This document shows, piece by piece, positions 8,060 to 10,609 of a DNA stretch of 10,609 bases. The stretch comes from Paenibacillus sp. Lineage in GTDB: Bacteria; Bacillota; Bacilli; Paenibacillales; Paenibacillaceae. The translations under genes were made by a program, and so were the position numbers. Positions within the stretch are counted from its first letter, which is position 1. Each line of letters opens with the position of its first letter. The notes under the pieces were generated by a model, which worked only from the letters and a program-made list of their open reading frames with translations, did not search any database and had not been told where the DNA came from. The stretch spans positions 1-10,609 of the forward strand of contig JAQSXN010000130.1 in NCBI GenBank assembly GCA_029256665.1, in the 5' to 3' direction.

Positions 8060-8170
8060 ATAAGGCGGCGAATCCGATCTATTGCGCGCTCGAAGCTCAT
8101 GTCCATCCCGAATCGGGGCCGATGGGTTGGAGGATCGCGGCGACGAATGGCGTAATGCTCGCCATAACGC
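8060..8170. other. Non-coding spacer between two terminators
   Basis: No protein gene is supported here. It contains a small hairpin-forming stretch (CCATC at 8103-8107 with GATGG at 8121-8125, enclosing CCCGAATCGGG). A poor -10-like TATATA overlaps the edge of the downstream terminator stem, with no convincing -35. This is the likely place for the promoter and leader of the MutS-like gene, but no clear promoter was found. Confidence 0.4.
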
Positions 8171-8197
8171 AAAAAAACCGTGCTGCAAGAGCACGGT
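8171..8197 (-). terminator. Intrinsic terminator ending the candidate non-coding RNA
   Basis: On the minus strand this reads ACCGTGCT, loop CTTGC, AGCACGGT, followed by an unbroken T-run (8171-8176): a perfect 8-bp stem with a U-tail. It lies about 340 bp past the amidohydrolase stop. It most likely ends the structured RNA just upstream, and could also catch read-through from the liv-amidohydrolase operon. Confidence 0.85.
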
Positions 8198-8435
8198 GAT
8201 CAGACTGTTAGCCCTAAGGTAAACAGACGGAAATCCTCATGTTCTCAACTCTAGGAACGGATTACGAAATAAAACCACCGCGAGCCGTTAATTAAACAGC
8301 GCCCGCTTGGCCGTATTGCGCCAAATCCGAATATAGTCCTAATTATGAGTTAAGAACACCTGCAGACATTAAAATTTCCCCTTCCCAAGGTAAATCGGCT
8401 GCTGCCTGCCTAGCGGAGGCGAAGCGCGATTCAAT
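8171..8435 (-). ncRNA. Candidate structured non-coding RNA, 6S-RNA-like rod
   Basis: No protein is encoded, but the minus strand folds by eye into one long bulged hairpin. From outside in: GGAAAT 8374-8379 with ATTTCC 8229-8234; a large asymmetric bubble (left 8358-8373, right 8235-8240); GTTCTTAACTC 8347-8357 with GAGTTGAGAAC 8241-8251 (11 bp, one G-U); TAGGA 8337-8341 with TCCTA 8252-8256; CGGATT 8324-8329 with AATCCG 8258-8263; then short helices (CCA/TGG, GCG/CGC, GCTG/CGGC) to an A/T-only apical loop at 8288-8296. Weaker pairing (CCTTGGGAA with TTTACCTTAGG) extends the outer stem. A terminator follows. A closing stem, central bubble and terminal stem are the architecture of 6S RNA, which binds the sigma-A holoenzyme. 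The 5' end is uncertain: a TATAAT at 8442-8447 would start it near 8435. Identity as 6S rests on shape only; a riboswitch or another RNA remains possible. Confidence 0.5.
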
Positions 8436-8441
8436 CCGAGA

Positions 8442-8447
8442 ATTATA
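8442..8447 (-). promoter_or_regulatory. Possible -10 element for the candidate non-coding RNA
   Basis: On the minus strand this is a perfect TATAAT. No good -35 is present at 16-18 bp, and it is not an extended -10, so the promoter call is weak. The rest of the gap up to 8534 shows only a TGCATGCA palindrome at 8453-8460. No convincing terminator was seen for the amidohydrolase operon. Confidence 0.3.
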
Positions 8448-8534
8448 GACCATGCATGCAATAACCACATGCTTGCCTATAACTGAACTGAATACCATAT
8501 TTCATTTCCATAGTACTAAAAGCTCGGAGCGTCG

Positions 8535-9752
8535 TCAAGATTGAACGGCCTGATAGCTGTCCGAAGATTGACGAAGCCGCGTTTCGTACATTCGGCCTCC
8601 GACGAGCCTGCCGCGGGAAAAGACGGCTTCCCGGCAAGGCGCCGCGGCGATCGCGTGCATCGGATTCATCGCCCGAACCAACTGGAAGCTGGCCAGGTCG
8701 CCCGCCTTCGGCACAAGCGGAGCACCGCCGATTAGCGGGTATACGCGTAGCAGGTCGCCGTCGACGATCCAGCCCTCCTTCTCCGCCAGCCTCGAACCTC
8801 TTGCAAGCAAATCGCCGTTGCCGAAAGGACTCCACGCGTCAAGAATGTTGTCGCAGCCGACAAACACTTCGACCCCGGCATCCAGCAGTCCCGTCACGCG
8901 CGGCATCGGCCTGTCGATGGGCACGCTGGTGATGATGGCAACGCCGGTCCGCTGCAGCTTCTCCGCCGTCCGGCTGAATTCGGTTTCGCCGACCTGTCCC
9001 AAACAATAGGCATGGCTGACAGCCGCCCGCCCGCCAAGGCCTGCCTCGGAGGCAAGCTCGGTGAACCGATCGATCGTGTACAACCCTAATTGACCCGGAT
9101 CGTGAAGATGGAGATCGACGCCGGCTCCAAACTCCGCGGCAAGCTCGAACATCGATTCAAGGGACGCATCCACACGACCGTCCAGTCCGGCTGGATCCAC
9201 TCCGCCGACATAATCGGCGCCGGCTGCCATCGCTTTCCGCATGATGGGTATCGAAGCCGAACGAAGCAACCCTTGCTGAGGGAAAGCCACGATCTCGATA
9301 TCCATCATCCCCGCAGACTCGGACTTGGCTTCCAGCAGTCCCTCCAGATGGGATAACCCAAGCTCCGGATCCACGTCTACATGCGTGCGGATGCTTGTGG
9401 TTCCTTGACGGAGCAGCAGCTCGATCAAACGGCGAGCCCTATCCACAGGGGCTGTGGGAAGAGAGGACAGCATTCTTTTTTCGAACGCGAGCTGTCCGGG
9501 CAACGTGACGAATGGCTGCAAAGGTTTCCATGGTTCACCAAGAAAATGTTTGTCCAAGTGGACGTGTTTGTCCGTCATGGCCGGCAAGTAGAGGAGACCT
9601 TCGCAGTCGATTGCTTCACCCCGAAACGTCTCGTCCGCTTCTCCTCCGGCGGATTGAATAGCAATGATCATCCCTTTATCTTGATCGATTACAAGATGAC
9701 GCAACTCGTCGTTCAAACGTACATTACGCAAAATCAAGTCGGTGTTGTTCAA
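8535..9752 (-). CDS. Amidohydrolase, cytosine deaminase (CodA) / AtzC-like
   Basis: This is a metal-dependent amidohydrolase of the cytosine-deaminase-like group, 405 residues. Members hydrolyse C-N bonds of nucleobases, ammelide-type triazines and similar small rings. Seen: an N-terminal beta-strand LILRNVRL and the metal motif HVH at 63-65 in DKHVHLDKHF. Further likely ligands are His215/His217 in VDLHLHDPG (212-220), His247 in SHAYCLG, and Asp301 in GCDNILDAWSPFGNGD (299-314). E. coli CodA has a catalytic Glu in its HCDE motif; here the equivalent stretch reads HLHDPG, closer to AtzC-type enzymes, so true cytosine deaminase activity is doubtful. The start is TTG at 9752, with GAGGAG about 12 bp upstream. 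It follows livF by 36 bp in the same orientation. No signal peptide is seen, so it should be cytoplasmic. Confidence 0.85.
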   Translation of the reverse strand: MNNTDLILRNVRLNDELRHLVIDQDKGMIIAIQSAGGEADETFRGEAIDCEGLLYLPAMTDKHVHLDKHFLGEPWKPLQPFVTLPGQLAFEKRMLSSLPTAPVDRARRLIELLLRQGTTSIRTHVDVDPELGLSHLEGLLEAKSESAGMMDIEIVAFPQQGLLRSASIPIMRKAMAAGADYVGGVDPAGLDGRVDASLESMFELAAEFGAGVDLHLHDPGQLGLYTIDRFTELASEAGLGGRAAVSHAYCLGQVGETEFSRTAEKLQRTGVAIITSVPIDRPMPRVTGLLDAGVEVFVGCDNILDAWSPFGNGDLLARGSRLAEKEGWIVDGDLLRVYPLIGGAPLVPKAGDLASFQLVRAMNPMHAIAAAPCREAVFSRGRLVGGRMYETRLRQSSDSYQAVQS

Positions 9753-9788
9753 GCTTCGCCACGTCTCCTCTATTTTTTGTTGATTGTG

Positions 9789-10505
9789 TTAGTGAGCCCC
9801 TAAATAAGCTTCTATGATTCTTTGATCGTTCATGAGTATATCCGCCTCGCCCTGGAAAGAGACCATTCCTTTATCGATGACATATCCACGATCCGAGATT
9901 GACAGCGCCTTATGCGCCATCTGTTCGACCAGCAAAACCGCAATGCCGTCGTCGGCAAGCTGGCGTATAACGGCGAACAAGTCGTTGACGATAATAGGCG
10001 CAAGACCGAGAGACGGCTCGTCTAGCAGTAGCAGCTTTGGCTTGCTCACGAGCGCCCTCGACAACACCAGCATCTGCTGCTCCCCTCCGCTTAGCGTGAA
10101 GGCAAGCTGATCCCTTCGTTCGTATAACCGGGGAAACCGTTCGAACGCGGCATCCAGCTCGCGAGCCCACTCGGCCTTTGAGATGGAGCCGATCCGCCGC
10201 TTCAACCCCATTCGCAAATTGTCTAGCACGGTTAACGTGCCGAACACCTCCCGGCCTTCCGGCACTAGCGATATTCCCATATTGGAAGTCCGAGACGCAG
10301 AGACGTACGTCATATCCTTCTCTTCGAAAGTAATGTTGCCCGAAGTCGGTTTAACCATGCCGATGACGGCATGGAGCAACGAAGATTTGCCGGCGCCGTT
10401 AGAGCCGATGACGCAGACTACCTCGCCCCTGGCCAACTCCATATCAATCCCTTTGATCGCTTGGACGGCTCCGTACGAGACATGTAACGATTTAATGCTC
10501 AGCAC
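9789..10505 (-). CDS. livF: Branched-chain amino acid-type ABC transporter, ATP-binding protein LivF
   Basis: This is one of the two ATPases of a HAAT-type (Liv) importer, peripheral on the inner membrane face. It is 238 residues, the usual length. Seen: Walker A GSNGAGKS at 34-41; the LivF-typical VPEGREVFGTLTV at 81-93; the ABC signature LSGGEQQ at 138-144; Walker B LLLLDEPSLGLAP at 158-170; LLVEQ at 191-195, where LivF proteins have Gln in place of the usual H-loop His; and the C-terminal IIEAYLG. The start is GTG at 10505, with GGAGG 9 bp upstream. It overlaps the end of livG by 14 bp, which implies translational coupling. The next gene is an amidohydrolase, so the substrate may not be an amino acid; this family also carries amides, urea and aromatic compounds. 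Confidence 0.93.
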   Translation of the reverse strand: MLSIKSLHVSYGAVQAIKGIDMELARGEVVCVIGSNGAGKSSLLHAVIGMVKPTSGNITFEEKDMTYVSASRTSNMGISLVPEGREVFGTLTVLDNLRMGLKRRIGSISKAEWARELDAAFERFPRLYERRDQLAFTLSGGEQQMLVLSRALVSKPKLLLLDEPSLGLAPIIVNDLFAVIRQLADDGIAVLLVEQMAHKALSISDRGYVIDKGMVSFQGEADILMNDQRIIEAYLGAH

Positions 10506-10609
10506 TCGCCGCCACCTCCTCCTCGATTCCCAGATAGGCTTGAATCACTCTAGGATCCTTGAGCATATCTTCGGGCTCTCCCGTCCCGATAACGCTGCCG
10601 AAGTCCAGC
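10492..10609 (-). CDS. livG: Branched-chain amino acid-type ABC transporter, ATP-binding protein LivG, C-terminal end
   Basis: Only the last 38 residues lie in the window; the rest is off the right edge. They read LDFGSVIGTGEPEDMLKDPR followed by VIQAYLG and a short acidic/Ala tail ending in ASAEH. The G-x-P-x-x-(M/V)-x-x-x-P-x-V-x-x-AYLG ending is typical of LivG/LivF ATPases. The position directly before livF, and the usual liv order with G before F, favour LivG. Its stop (TAA, 10492-10494) lies inside livF, giving a 14-bp overlap. The ribosome binding site of livF is within this coding sequence. Confidence 0.85.
   Translation of the reverse strand, partial: LDFGSVIGTGEPEDMLKDPRVIQAYLGIEEEVAASAEH

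Noticed and set aside
8275..8290. CACCGCGAG string near 8275-8283 that recalls part of a T-box motif
   Set aside because: The AGGGTGG half is absent, it is on the strand opposite the terminators, and no tRNA-linked gene follows.
8060..8534. Short minus-strand and plus-strand frames in the gap (for example 7943-8194 and 7793-8155)
   Set aside because: They run through terminator stems, lack ribosome binding sites and have no recognisable protein features. The structured-RNA explanation fits better.

Overview
The window looks like chromosomal DNA of a Gram-positive Bacillota species, most likely in the Paenibacillaceae (Paenibacillus/Cohnella type). Reasons: strong AGGAGG-type ribosome binding sites, frequent GTG and TTG starts, sigma-A promoters, U-tailed intrinsic terminators, moderately GC-rich codon use, a pdhABC-type pyruvate dehydrogenase operon, a thiN-type thiamine pyrophosphokinase and a MutS2-like protein. 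No phage, insertion sequence or CRISPR array is visible. The genus is an inference, not a measurement.

Layout. (1) 1-2681, minus: pdhA, pdhB and the start of pdhC (E1 alpha, E1 beta, E2), read from a good sigma-A promoter at 2739-2768. A small perfect hairpin lies between pdhB and pdhC. (2) 2965-3705, plus: a single alpha/beta-hydrolase esterase followed by a perfect 19-bp inverted repeat. (3) 3948-5131, minus: a two-gene unit of a TRIC/UPF0126 membrane protein and a low-molecular-weight protein tyrosine phosphatase, 2 bp apart. (4) 5348-5986, plus: thiN, with its own promoter and a TTG start. It runs tail to tail into (5) 5983-7980, minus: a MutS2-like ATPase without the Smr nuclease domain. 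The two stop codons share one TTAA. (6) 7981-8534: no protein gene. It holds two intrinsic terminators on the minus strand and, between about 8435 and 8171, a sequence that folds into a long bulged rod like a 6S RNA. (7) 8535-10609, minus: the end of livG, then livF, then a CodA/AtzC-like amidohydrolase, in one probable operon.

How the genes work together. PdhA, PdhB and PdhC are subunits of one complex that oxidises pyruvate to acetyl-CoA. ThiN makes thiamine diphosphate, the E1 cofactor, but is a separate transcription unit. The livG-livF-amidohydrolase cluster suggests uptake of a small amide, nucleobase or triazine-like compound followed by intracellular hydrolysis; the substrate cannot be read from the sequence. 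The MutS-like gene has an intrinsic terminator directly in its leader, with no room for an ordinary promoter after it, so its expression probably depends on terminator read-through. The two most interesting items are the candidate 6S-like RNA and this leader terminator. Everything else is ordinary housekeeping or accessory metabolism.
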